Positions 1 to 5,832 are shown, counted from the first letter of the stretch. The stretch is 16,375 bases of DNA from JAJOKK01 sp965370555 (GCA_965370555.1 CBDUVB010000041.1:1-16375), one strand, 5' to 3'. Translations and numbers: made by a program. Notes: generated from the sequence alone by a model not told the origin.

Positions 1-1461
1 CTCGCCCGTCTCGGGATCAAGGCGATCATCATCGAGGGTGTCTCCACGGAGAAGGGATCACTCTTGACGCTCAAGATCGATAAAGAGGGAGCGACCTTCG
101 AATCTGCCGATCGATTCGCAGGGAAGAAGCTCTCCGAGGTCTATCCCCCACTGTTTGAGGAACATGGAGGGAAACAGAAGGTAGCGATAATGGGGATCGG
201 CGTCGCCGGAGAACGGCTTATGACTGCTGCTGGAATCGCTTTCAACGACCTTGAGGGTCGCCCGAGCCGCTACTCGGGACGTGGTGGATTGGGCGCTGTT
301 CTCGGGAGCAAGGGATTGAAGTTCATCGTCGTCGATGACACCGACGCCCCGGGAGTGGAGATCGTAAACCAAGAACTGTTCGACCAGGGGCGGAAGAAGC
401 TTGCCGATGCGTTGCTGGCGCACGACATTACCAAGCCGAAGGGCGGGCTCAATACGTACGGCACGGCGGTGTTGGTGAACATCATCAACGAGGTAGGGGG
501 CCTGCCCACGCGCAACTTCCGCGAAGGGCGGTTCGAGGGGGCGGCAAAGATCGCTGGTGAGGCGATCTTTGCGGGGAACAAAGAGCGCACCGGAAAGGAG
601 CTCTACAACCATGCCTGCTCGCCCGGCTGCATCATTAAGTGCTCCAATACGTGGCACCGCCCCGATGGGAGCGAGCACACCTCGTGCATCGAGTACGAGT
701 CCGACTGGGCGTTTGGCGCGAACTGCGGGATCGACGACCTGGACACGATCGCCGAGCTGAACCAACTGTGCAACGATTACGGTCTGGATACGATCGAGGT
801 CGGTGGAACGCTCGCCGTGGCGATGGACGGTGGGCTGGCAGCATTCGGCGACGGGAAACGAGCGATCGAACTCGTGGAAGAGATCGGTCAAGGAACCCCA
901 CTCGGACGAATACTGGGGAATGGCGCGGTCATGACCGGTAGGGCGTTCGGCGTCACCCGTGTCCCAGCCGTCAAGGGACAGAACATGCCCGCCTACGAGC
1001 CCCGTGCGATCAAGGGGATCGGAATAACGTACGCGATCGGCACGATGGGGGCCGACCACACCTCCGGCTATACGATCGCCCCGGAGATCCTGGGGGTTTC
1101 CGGCAAGGTTGACCCGCTCGATGCAAACAAGGTGGAGATGGCGCGCAACTTCCAGTACGCGACCGCGTTCATCGACACCTCCGGCCACTGCCTGTTCATT
1201 GCCTTTGCGATTCTCGATATCTCAACCGGGTTCGAGGGGATGATCGAAGAGTGCAACGGTGTCCTTGGTACTGATTGGAACGCGGATGATGTTGGGAGAA
1301 TTGGTAAAGAGGTGATAGATATGGAGCGCGCGTTCAATCGTGCCGCCGGGTTCACGAAGGCCGATGACCGCCTCCCCGAGTTCATGAAGAATGAGCCTCT
1401 CCCACCGCACAACACCGTGTGGGATCTCTCTGACGAGGAACTGGACCGAGTGCTTGGCTAG
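1..1461 (+). CDS. aor: Aldehyde:ferredoxin oxidoreductase family protein, 5' end outside window
   Basis: Tungsten-pterin oxidoreductase of the AOR family, which oxidises aldehydes to carboxylic acids with ferredoxin as acceptor in the cytoplasm. The reading frame is open from base 1, so the TTG at 64 is internal; 486 residues are visible and roughly the first 120-150 residues of the usual ~600 are missing. Seen in the protein: a glycine-rich stretch GRGGLGAVLGSKGLK of the pterin-binding half; three cysteines spaced CSPGCIIKC (visible residues 206, 210, 214) and a fourth in GHCLF (residue 397), the expected 4Fe-4S ligands; and the family stretches NCGIDDLDTI, NDYGLDTI and GADHTSGYT. The first spacing is C-x3-C-x3-C rather than the C-x2-C-x3-C of the best-studied archaeal AOR, so this is a related subfamily and its aldehyde substrate cannot be named. 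Two MoaD-like genes follow, which fits a role in cofactor supply. Confidence 0.93.
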   Translation, partial: LARLGIKAIIIEGVSTEKGSLLTLKIDKEGATFESADRFAGKKLSEVYPPLFEEHGGKQKVAIMGIGVAGERLMTAAGIAFNDLEGRPSRYSGRGGLGAVLGSKGLKFIVVDDTDAPGVEIVNQELFDQGRKKLADALLAHDITKPKGGLNTYGTAVLVNIINEVGGLPTRNFREGRFEGAAKIAGEAIFAGNKERTGKELYNHACSPGCIIKCSNTWHRPDGSEHTSCIEYESDWAFGANCGIDDLDTIAELNQLCNDYGLDTIEVGGTLAVAMDGGLAAFGDGKRAIELVEEIGQGTPLGRILGNGAVMTGRAFGVTRVPAVKGQNMPAYEPRAIKGIGITYAIGTMGADHTSGYTIAPEILGVSGKVDPLDANKVEMARNFQYATAFIDTSGHCLFIAFAILDISTGFEGMIEECNGVLGTDWNADDVGRIGKEVIDMERAFNRAAGFTKADDRLPEFMKNEPLPPHNTVWDLSDEELDRVLG

Positions 1462-1472
1462 TTCTTAAGGCA

Positions 1473-1510
1473 AATGCGGCAGATCGGGGATCTACCTGAT
1501 CTGCCGCGTT
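1473..1510 (+). terminator. Strong hairpin after aor (terminator or attenuator)
   Basis: GCGGCAGATC (1476-1485) pairs perfectly with GATCTGCCGC (1498-1507) across a 12-base loop, and the stem extends to 13 pairs with one G-U. It starts 12 bases after the aor stop. The sequence that follows (gttgttcc) has only a weak T run, so it may be a partial terminator or an mRNA 3'-end stabiliser that lowers expression of the downstream MoaD-like genes relative to aor. Confidence 0.5.
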
Positions 1511-1555
1511 GTTCCTGATGAGCGATCATTCAAGCAGCCCTGGAAGGAGGATCCT

Positions 1556-1855
1556 GTGATCACGGTGCACCTCTACGGAAAGCTGCGCCGCTTCGCTGAG
1601 AAGAGCAACCCTGCGTCCGATTCGATAGTCAGTCTTCCGGTGGTACCAGGAGAGACAATCGAGGGCATTCTGAAGAGGATTGGCATCCCTGAAGAAGAGC
1701 TGGGGAGCAACATCTTCTTAAACGGAGAGTACTCCGGGCTCACGCGAGAAGTAAAGCCAGGCGATCGCTTAGGCGTCTTCCCCGATGATATGCAGCTCCT
1801 CTACAAGTGGTACTTCACGAGGCAAGAAGGCGATCGTTCCGATGAACCGGGTTGA
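1556..1855 (+). CDS. MoaD/ThiS-like beta-grasp protein without C-terminal Gly-Gly
   Basis: A 99-residue ubiquitin-like protein of the MoaD/ThiS superfamily. It opens with the beta-grasp strand MITVHLYGKLRRF, carries the central FLNGEY turn, and has the late family signature VKPGDRLGVFPDD. It then continues MQLLYKWYF and ends in EPG, so the terminal Gly-Gly needed for adenylation and thiocarboxylate formation is absent. The GTG start is preceded by AAGGAGG. It lies 94 bases after aor on the same strand, which suggests a role linked to tungstopterin assembly or insertion. The tail may be a docking segment for the enzyme rather than a sulfur carrier end; that is inference. A frameshift that removed a Gly-Gly end is less likely because the tail looks like real protein and ends inside the next gene's start region. 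Confidence 0.8.
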   Translation: MITVHLYGKLRRFAEKSNPASDSIVSLPVVPGETIEGILKRIGIPEEELGSNIFLNGEYSGLTREVKPGDRLGVFPDDMQLLYKWYFTRQEGDRSDEPG

Positions 1856-2084
1856 GGTGAGACTGCATGCGTCGCTTGAGAGGATTCGTCCTGGGTTGAA
1901 AGCTGGGGAAGCGCTTCCTTTAGAGCTAAAAGAAGGAACAACCGTCGAGCGGATGGTAGAAGCACTCGGCATCCCGAAGAAGGGCATCCACCTCGTTCTT
2001 GTCAATGGGAGAACACGCTCCCTCGATCACCCCCTCTCCGATGGCGACCGCGTTGCACTCTTCCCACCAGTCGGGGGCGGGTAG
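1842..2084 (+). CDS. MoaD/ThiS-family sulfur carrier protein with C-terminal Gly-Gly
   Basis: An 80-residue MoaD/ThiS-like protein. In the family such proteins are adenylated and thiocarboxylated at a C-terminal Gly-Gly and deliver sulfur to molybdopterin. The features seen are the start MNRVEVRLHASLE, the central VLVNGRT, the GDRVALFPP signature and the terminus VGGG. The ATG at 1842 was chosen because the beta-grasp fold begins there; an upstream in-frame start would add a tail that only mirrors the preceding gene. It overlaps the previous gene by 14 bases in another frame, with GAAGG 12 bases upstream, so the two are probably translationally coupled. Together with aor this looks like a tungsten-cofactor cassette. 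Confidence 0.85.
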   Translation: MNRVEVRLHASLERIRPGLKAGEALPLELKEGTTVERMVEALGIPKKGIHLVLVNGRTRSLDHPLSDGDRVALFPPVGGG

Positions 2085-2097
2085 GCGAGGGGGAGGG

Positions 2098-2240
2098 GGA
2101 GACTCGGGGACACGGAAGAGTGAAAACCAGCATTCCTTGGCGATCTTGGTGTCGCGACACCTTTGCGGCTTGAGTGAGTGTAACGAACGGGCGAGAGAAA
2201 AAGCGTGTGCCTCTCGCAAAGGCGCAAAGACGCAGAGAAC
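2098..2240. repeat. Decayed minisatellite-like intergenic repeat
   Basis: This stretch is a patchwork of degenerate repeat words: gactcggggacacgg (2101-2115), ccttggcgatcttggtgtc (2135-2153), cctttgcggctt (2160-2171) and ctcgcaaaggcgcaaagacg (from 2213). Words of the type cgcaaagacgcagag and ggggacacggagacgcgg recur between genes in many uncultured bacterial genomes, often beside GxxExxY or four-helix-bundle genes (from memory). A second, reversed-orientation copy lies at 6477-6520. No gene is supported inside it. Confidence 0.55.
2148..2161. repeat. 14-bp perfect palindrome
   Basis: GGTGTCGCGACACC equals its own reverse complement over all 14 bases. It sits inside the decayed repeat region, not next to a promoter, so it is more likely part of the repeat element than an operator, but a dimeric repressor site cannot be excluded. 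Confidence 0.5.
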
Positions 2241-2256
2241 AGTGGAAGACAGAATA

Positions 2257-2328
2257 ATGGCTGAAAACGAGATAGGAAAGATTGTCGCTGACACTGCTAC
2301 GTACAGGAGTATCTCGAGAGGAGCCTAA
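2257..2328 (+). pseudogene. Stub resembling the 5' end of a GxxExxY-family gene
   Basis: An ATG frame of 23 residues starts MAENEIGKIVADTA and stops after SISRGA. The opening matches what I remember of the N-terminus of GxxExxY-family proteins (typically M-x-E-N-E-I-G-K-x-I-V-D-A-A), but the following core with the name-giving motif is missing. It directly follows the gcaaagacgcagag-type repeat, the usual upstream neighbour of this family. I read it as a remnant left by a deletion; it is too short to be functional on its own, and the match rests on about 14 residues. Confidence 0.5.
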
Positions 2329-2345
2329 AGACTAAGGAGGGATCC

Positions 2346-2651
2346 GTGATCGTACCTTCCCGGTTAAGGGCTGGTGATACGATAGGGATCGTTTCGCCAG
2401 CATCACCCGTGGCCGCCTTTTGTCCGAAGCGATTCGCTCGTGGTGTGGAGAATCTAGAGAAGATGGGCTTCTCGGTTCGCGTTGCCGAACACGCAACCGC
2501 ACGCCACGGGCACACCGCCGGAACCACCGAAGATCGGGTCAGTGACATCCACCCGATGTTCACCCTTCCCAACGGAGTACGGGCACGCGTCGACTTCTGT
2601 GAGCGAGCACGCTTACAACTCTTGGAAGAACCTGTCAACAAGATAGGATAA
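2346..2651 (+). pseudogene. Internally deleted LD-carboxypeptidase (peptidase S66 / MccF family)
   Basis: The 101-residue frame begins like a normal S66 family member: RLRAGDTIGIVSPASPVA, then a stretch ending TAGTTEDRVSDIHPMF. It continues at once into TLPNGVRARVD and ends LQLLEEPVN, which matches the C-terminal end of the same family. Full-length members are about 300 residues, so some 200 central residues are gone, including the nucleophile-elbow serine and the Glu/His region. The SD (AAGGAGG) and GTG start survive and no stop has appeared. The native enzymes cut the L,D bond of murein tetrapeptides or microcin-type conjugates in the cytoplasm; this remnant cannot. The join lies near PMF, a tripeptide I would expect near both break points. 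Confidence 0.75.
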
Positions 2652-2855
2652 CACTCCCCGGATCACACGAAGCTCATTCCCAACAATCCGTGGGCCACGT
2701 CCTTCATCCATTTTCTTGCGGGCTGTTCGTTCTTGCGTGATACAGTTAGTCTGTGCGATAGCGCGGTTGGAGAATAATCGGATTGTCTTATGTCTAAGAT
2801 CTACCGCGGGTAGGTAGAATCAGAGTACATTAATCTTTTAAAGGAGGGAGAGTCG

Positions 2856-3038
2856 ATGAAGCGAATTCTAGTGTTCTTGCTTTCGTTGCTACTATTAGTT
2901 ACCGTTATTGCAGCGACTGTGTCGGCAAAGCCGATTCATGTCGGGGGCGGACGTGGGTTTACCAATTCATCCAGTCCGATCCATGTCGGTGGTGGTCTGA
3001 CTGCGTCATCCACGCCGATTCATGTTGGCGGTGGCTAA
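2856..3038 (+). CDS. Secreted repeat peptide precursor (three PIHVGGG copies)
   Basis: A 60-residue protein of no family I recognise. It has a classical signal peptide: MKR, then a run of Leu/Val/Phe/Ile, with probable cleavage after VSA (residue 24). The predicted mature part is 36 residues: KPIHVGGG, linker RGFTNSSS, PIHVGGG, linker LTASST, and PIHVGGG as the final seven residues. There is no cysteine. A strong SD (AAAGGAGGGAG) precedes the ATG. The upstream 204 bases (2652-2855) hold no gene and only a weak -10-like TAGAAT at 2815. The next gene, a cupin-HD-GYP protein, begins 25 bases downstream without a terminator, so the two are probably co-transcribed. Export followed by cleavage at the Ser-rich linkers would yield several copies of a short peptide, as in peptide-pheromone precursors; a metal-binding or surface-adhering peptide is an alternative. 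The peptide is seen; its function is inference. Confidence 0.85.
   Translation: MKRILVFLLSLLLLVTVIAATVSAKPIHVGGGRGFTNSSSPIHVGGGLTASSTPIHVGGG
2931..3035 (+). repeat. Three coding repeats of PIHVGGG
   Basis: The copies lie at 2931-2951, 2976-2996 and 3015-3035, separated by 24 and 18 bases. All encode the same seven residues, yet codons vary: ATT/ATC/ATT, GTC/GTC/GTT, GGG/GGT/GGC, GGC/GGT/GGT and GGA/GGT/GGC. Only CCG and CAT are invariant. Five of seven codon positions carry synonymous changes and none a non-synonymous one, which argues for selection on the peptide rather than a recent DNA duplication. Confidence 0.95.
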
Positions 3039-3063
3039 AGACTTGCGATAGGAGGTTGCCTGT

Positions 3064-3981
3064 GTGGTCAAAGGGTTAACGGTTGGCCAGCAAAAGGATC
3101 TGACAGGGTCAGTCGAGAAACGTTCGACCACGCTGGAACTCCTTGTTGTAGAAGGGGCGGTAGAGGTCACCCGCCAGCGGATCGCGGCGGGGAAGATGTT
3201 CTACCTGGATGCTGCCAGCGAGTGGGAGGGGTTTGAGTTCATCTACTTACTCGCTGGCAGCCTTCTATTGAAAGAGCAGGAAGGGAGCGAGGGGGTCGTA
3301 TTACACGCGGGGGATCACCTCTACCACCATGGCCTTCCGGAACGCGCTTACTTCCATGTGAAAGAGGACGTGGAACTCCTGATGGTCTCCTCCCCCCCGA
3401 GCTTTCACCTGATGCGGGCGGAGATTCAAGATATGATGGCGATCGCTCTCTCCGTCGAGGAGAAGGACGAGGCGACCGCGGGACACTGCCACCGCATCGA
3501 GCGCTTGGCCCTATTGACCGGTGAACGTCTGGGCCTTTCCGGTGATCAGCTGATCTCTCTCTCATATGCCGCCTATCTCCACGATATCGGCAAGGTGAAG
3601 GTTCCCGATAAGATATTGAACAAACTGGGTCCGCTCACCGACGAGGAGTGGGAGGAGATGCGCAAACACCCTATCTACGGGGAGCAGATGCTTGCCGATA
3701 AGGAGTTCTTGGCCGATGCGGCGAAGCTTGTCCTTGCCCATCATGAGCGCCACGACGGGAGCGGTTATCCCAACCGGTTGAAGGGGAAAGATATTCCGAT
3801 CGAGGCGCGGATCATCGCGGTTGTCGATTCCTACGACGCGATGACCTCCGATCGTCCGTACCGTCTAGCCCTTCCACAGGGGGAGGCGTGCTGGGAATTG
3901 AGGAGAAACGCAGGGACGCAGTTCGATCCACGGGTGGTCGAGGCGTTCCTGACAGTCCTTGAGCAGAGCGATGTTCCGTAA
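3064..3981 (+). CDS. Cupin-HD-GYP domain protein, probable cyclic-di-GMP phosphodiesterase
   Basis: A 305-residue soluble protein. Residues ~35-110 form a cupin-like beta-barrel sensor (conserved AGD, several His at 81-89). Residues ~120-300 are an HD-GYP domain with all signature parts: GHxxRI (H141), LHDIGKVKVPD (H173, D174), HPIYGEQ, AHHERHDGSGYP (226-236), AVVDSYDAMTSDRPYR and GTQFDP. The family hydrolyses cyclic-di-GMP to pGpG or GMP, so this copy should be catalytic. There is no signal peptide or membrane segment, so the cupin part should sense a cytoplasmic ligand. The GTG start has AGGAGG 8 bases upstream. It follows the repeat-peptide gene closely and overlaps the small membrane-protein gene by 11 bases. 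Regulation by an imported form of the peptide is possible but unproved. Confidence 0.92.
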   Translation: MVKGLTVGQQKDLTGSVEKRSTTLELLVVEGAVEVTRQRIAAGKMFYLDAASEWEGFEFIYLLAGSLLLKEQEGSEGVVLHAGDHLYHHGLPERAYFHVKEDVELLMVSSPPSFHLMRAEIQDMMAIALSVEEKDEATAGHCHRIERLALLTGERLGLSGDQLISLSYAAYLHDIGKVKVPDKILNKLGPLTDEEWEEMRKHPIYGEQMLADKEFLADAAKLVLAHHERHDGSGYPNRLKGKDIPIEARIIAVVDSYDAMTSDRPYRLALPQGEACWELRRNAGTQFDPRVVEAFLTVLEQSDVP

Positions 3982-4144
3982 GTGGCTGCGCTCACGCGCA
4001 CGGCATTTCTTGATCCTTCTCCCGGCGGGGCTGGTTGTGGGAGTCCTTGTAGGATGGGCCTTTAACGACGTCCTCTTTGGCCTTGCTGTCGGGCCCACCT
4101 TGGGAGCCCTTTTCGCCATGCTCTTCGCACTACGAGGTCGCTGA
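3971..4144 (+). CDS. Small two-TM membrane protein of unknown function
   Basis: A 57-residue protein with a basic N-terminus (MFRKWLRSRARH) and two hydrophobic stretches at residues ~13-30 and ~35-54, ending in ALRGR. The positive ends and the short turn suggest a helical hairpin with both ends in the cytoplasm. The ATG at 3971 lies inside the last codons of the HD-GYP gene (11-base overlap), so translation is probably coupled; a TTG four codons earlier is the alternative. I do not recognise the family. Its place in the unit suggests a membrane partner of the phosphodiesterase or of peptide handling, which is inference. Confidence 0.65.
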   Translation: MFRKWLRSRARHFLILLPAGLVVGVLVGWAFNDVLFGLAVGPTLGALFAMLFALRGR

Positions 4145-4345
4145 GGAATTGAGAGATCGGAAGATCGTATAATTGATAGATTGAATCATCGGGGGATTGA
4201 GTGATCGGGGATCGGGAATTAAATAATTACGAGTTTGAGCATGGAAGCTAGCTTATTTGAGAAAAAATAAACTGTCTATAAATAAGAGAACCTGTCTGAA
4301 CATTCAATCACTAAATCAATCAATGGTTAAATCACTCACTCGCTG
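4145..4345. repeat. Imperfect inverted repeat of degenerate GATTGA/TCAATC words
   Basis: The 273-base gap 4145-4417 contains no gene. Its left part (4146-4217) is a run of attgagagatcgg, aattgatagattgaatc and gattgagtgatcgggg. Its right part (4302-4345) is ttcaatcactaaatcaatc followed by aaatcactcactcgctgac, roughly the reverse complement of the left theme. The middle is AT-rich. The RNA of either strand could fold into a long imperfect stem, which would suit a bidirectional terminator between convergent genes. A degenerate tandem repeat that expanded and inverted is the likely origin. Confidence 0.5.
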
Positions 4346-4351
4346 ACTAAC

Positions 4352-4378
4352 CCCGCCTCTTTTAAGAAAAGCGACGGG
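4352..4378. terminator. Hairpin between convergent genes
   Basis: CTTTT at 4358-4362 pairs with AAAAG at 4367-4371 around a short loop, and the outer CCCG and CGGG pair with two internal mismatches. There is no T tract on either side, so termination ability is uncertain. Confidence 0.3.
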
Positions 4379-4388
4379 ATTAGTTCAA

Positions 4389-4419
4389 AGGAACCAAGGT
4401 TCAGGGAACGAAGGTTCCT
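4389..4419 (-). terminator. AGGAACC / GGTTCCT hairpin at the end of the minus-strand gene
   Basis: AGGAACC (4389-4395) pairs with GGTTCCT (4413-4419), overlapping the stop codon of the GTPase gene. The interior consists of two near-copies of ggaaccaaggttca / gggaacgaaggttcct, each itself a small palindrome. Without a T run on the minus strand this is at best a weak terminator. Confidence 0.35.
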
Positions 4420-5731
4420 AGAAATCCTTGAGAAGCTCGTCCAGGGTCGGGAAACCTATCTCCTGAAGGTCGTAGCGTACACGGGTGACCGGAACCTTGA
4501 ACGAGAGGAGCCGGGTAAGATCGATCGGGGTTCCGATAACGATCCCATCGCAGTCGACTCGATCCACCGTCTCCTGCAGGTCCGCGACCTGCTTATCTCC
4601 GTATCCCATTGCGGGGAGCAGGGGGCCGATCTTCGGGTATTTCTGGTAGGTGGCGGTTATGGAGGCGACCGTGTACGGTCGTGGGTCGACGATCTCCGCC
4701 GCTCCGAACCGCTGTGCAGCGATCATCCCTGCTCCGTACTTCATTCCGCCGTGGGTAAGGGTAGGTCCGTCCTCGATCACCAGGATCCGCTTCCCTCTGA
4801 TGAGCGATGGATCGTCCACCTGAATCGGTGAGGCTGCTTCGACGATCCGTGCAGTGGGGTTGGCGTCCATGATGTTGCGACGGACGAAGCGGATATCGTC
4901 CAACGAGGCGCTGTCTATCTTATTGATGATGACGATATCGGCGGTGCGTAGGTTCACCCCGCTCGGGTAATATAGGAGTTCATGCCCGGCGCGGAGTGGA
5001 TCGACGACCACGATGGAGAGATCGGGTTGGTAGAAGGAGAAGTCGTTGTTTCCCCCGTCCCAGATGACGATATCGGCCTCCTCCTCAGCCTTGCGCAGGA
5101 TCTTCTCGTAATCGACCCCGGCATAGACGATCGTCCCGTTGTCGATGTGCGGTTCGTACTCCTCCCGTTCCTCGATCGTGCACTGATGGCGATCGAGGTC
5201 CTCATAGGTCTCGTAACGCTGCCACTCCTGTTCGACGAGGTTCCCGTATGGCATTGGGTGGCGGATCACAGCGAGCTTCTTCCCATGTGCTTTTAGGATG
5301 TCGCACACGCGCCGGGTCGTCTGGCTCTTCCCCGATCCGGTGCGGGCGGCGGTGATGGAGATGAGGGGCTTCTTTGGTTTGACCATGGTCGACGCGGTCC
5401 CCATCAACATGAAATCCGCACCGGCAGCGTTGACGAGCGCCGAGCGCTCCATCACGTGTTGGTTAGGGACGTCACTGTAGGCGAAAACAACCAAGTCGGC
5501 ATTCTTCTCCGCGATAAGGCGTTCAAGCTCGACTTCCGATTCAATCGGGATCCCTGTTGGGTAGAGTCTCCCCGCCAGTTCTGCGGGGTATGCCCGTCCC
5601 TCGATATCCGGGATCTGCGTCGCGGTGAACGCGACAACCTCGTAGTTCTCGTTGTCGCGGAAATAGACATTGAAGTTGTGAAAGTCTCGTCCGGCGGCCC
5701 CCATAATGATCACTCGTCTCTTCAATTGCAT
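4418..5731 (-). CDS. Cyclic 2,3-diphosphoglycerate synthetase-like P-loop GTPase (COG2403-type)
   Basis: A 437-residue cytoplasmic protein with two parts: an N-terminal NAD-like Rossmann segment (RRVIIMGAAGRDFHNFN) and a P-loop NTPase domain with Walker A ARTGSGKS (129-136), WDGGNNDF (224-231) and the guanine-type NKID (270-273). The order and motifs match the family of archaeal cyclic 2,3-diphosphoglycerate synthetase, which makes an intracellular thermolyte in hyperthermophilic methanogens; what bacterial homologues make is not clear to me. The start at 5731 was chosen over an upstream in-frame ATG (5788) because AAAAGGAG stands just before it and the Rossmann fold begins immediately. A good promoter lies upstream (5759-5788), and the earlier ATG would overlap its -35. 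It is transcribed divergently from the phosphatidyltransferase gene. Confidence 0.85.
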   Translation of the reverse strand: MQLKRRVIIMGAAGRDFHNFNVYFRDNENYEVVAFTATQIPDIEGRAYPAELAGRLYPTGIPIESEVELERLIAEKNADLVVFAYSDVPNQHVMERSALVNAAGADFMLMGTASTMVKPKKPLISITAARTGSGKSQTTRRVCDILKAHGKKLAVIRHPMPYGNLVEQEWQRYETYEDLDRHQCTIEEREEYEPHIDNGTIVYAGVDYEKILRKAEEEADIVIWDGGNNDFSFYQPDLSIVVVDPLRAGHELLYYPSGVNLRTADIVIINKIDSASLDDIRFVRRNIMDANPTARIVEAASPIQVDDPSLIRGKRILVIEDGPTLTHGGMKYGAGMIAAQRFGAAEIVDPRPYTVASITATYQKYPKIGPLLPAMGYGDKQVADLQETVDRVDCDGIVIGTPIDLTRLLSFKVPVTRVRYDLQEIGFPTLDELLKDF

Positions 5732-5758
5732 CACTCCTTTTGGAAAGCGCGTGCGCGC

Positions 5759-5788
5759 ATTATACTCACTGCGCTGAAACCCCTTCAA
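5759..5788 (-). promoter_or_regulatory. Sigma-70-type promoter for the GTPase gene
   Basis: Read on the minus strand, TTGAAG (5788-5783) and a perfect TATAAT (5764-5759) are 18 bases apart. The start of transcription should lie near 5751, leaving a 20-base leader with the SD AAGGAG before the ATG at 5731. Confidence 0.7.
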
Positions 5789-5794
5789 GGCTGG

Positions 5795-5823
5795 TTGTTT
5801 ACGGAACGGGATACCGCTAAGAT
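5795..5823 (+). promoter_or_regulatory. Promoter for the phosphatidyltransferase gene, near-leaderless
   Basis: TTGTTT (5795-5800) and TAAGAT (5818-5823) are separated by 17 bases. Transcription would start about 5829-5833, at or within a few bases of the ATG at 5833. No SD is visible, which agrees with a leaderless mRNA. It is back to back with the minus-strand promoter, seven bases apart. Confidence 0.5.
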
Positions 5824-5832
5824 AGGTTGGTT

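Noticed and set aside
58..1188. 376-residue open frame antisense to aor
   Set aside because: The plus-strand frame has unmistakable AOR motifs; the antisense frame has no recognisable domain and no ribosome site, and follows from codon bias.
2098..2240. CRISPR array
   Set aside because: Repeat words are short, degenerate and unevenly spaced, without constant-length spacers or cas genes.
1999..2328. 109-residue ORF spanning the decayed repeat
   Set aside because: Its first part overlaps the MoaD-like gene out of frame and its middle is translated repeat; only the last 23 codons resemble a protein family.
2683..2786. ACAATCCG ... CGGATTGT inverted repeat upstream of the peptide gene
   Set aside because: The 8-bp arms are 88 bases apart with no supporting structure between them; chance is a fair explanation.
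2856..3038. Double-glycine-leader bacteriocin interpretation of the repeat peptide
   Set aside because: The glycines sit at the end of each repeat, not before a cleavage site after an amphipathic leader, and the N-terminus is a standard hydrophobic signal peptide. No peptidase-containing ABC transporter is nearby.
4168..4173. TATAAT in the 4145-4345 repeat
   Set aside because: No matching -35 and no gene follows on that strand; it is part of the AT-rich repeat.
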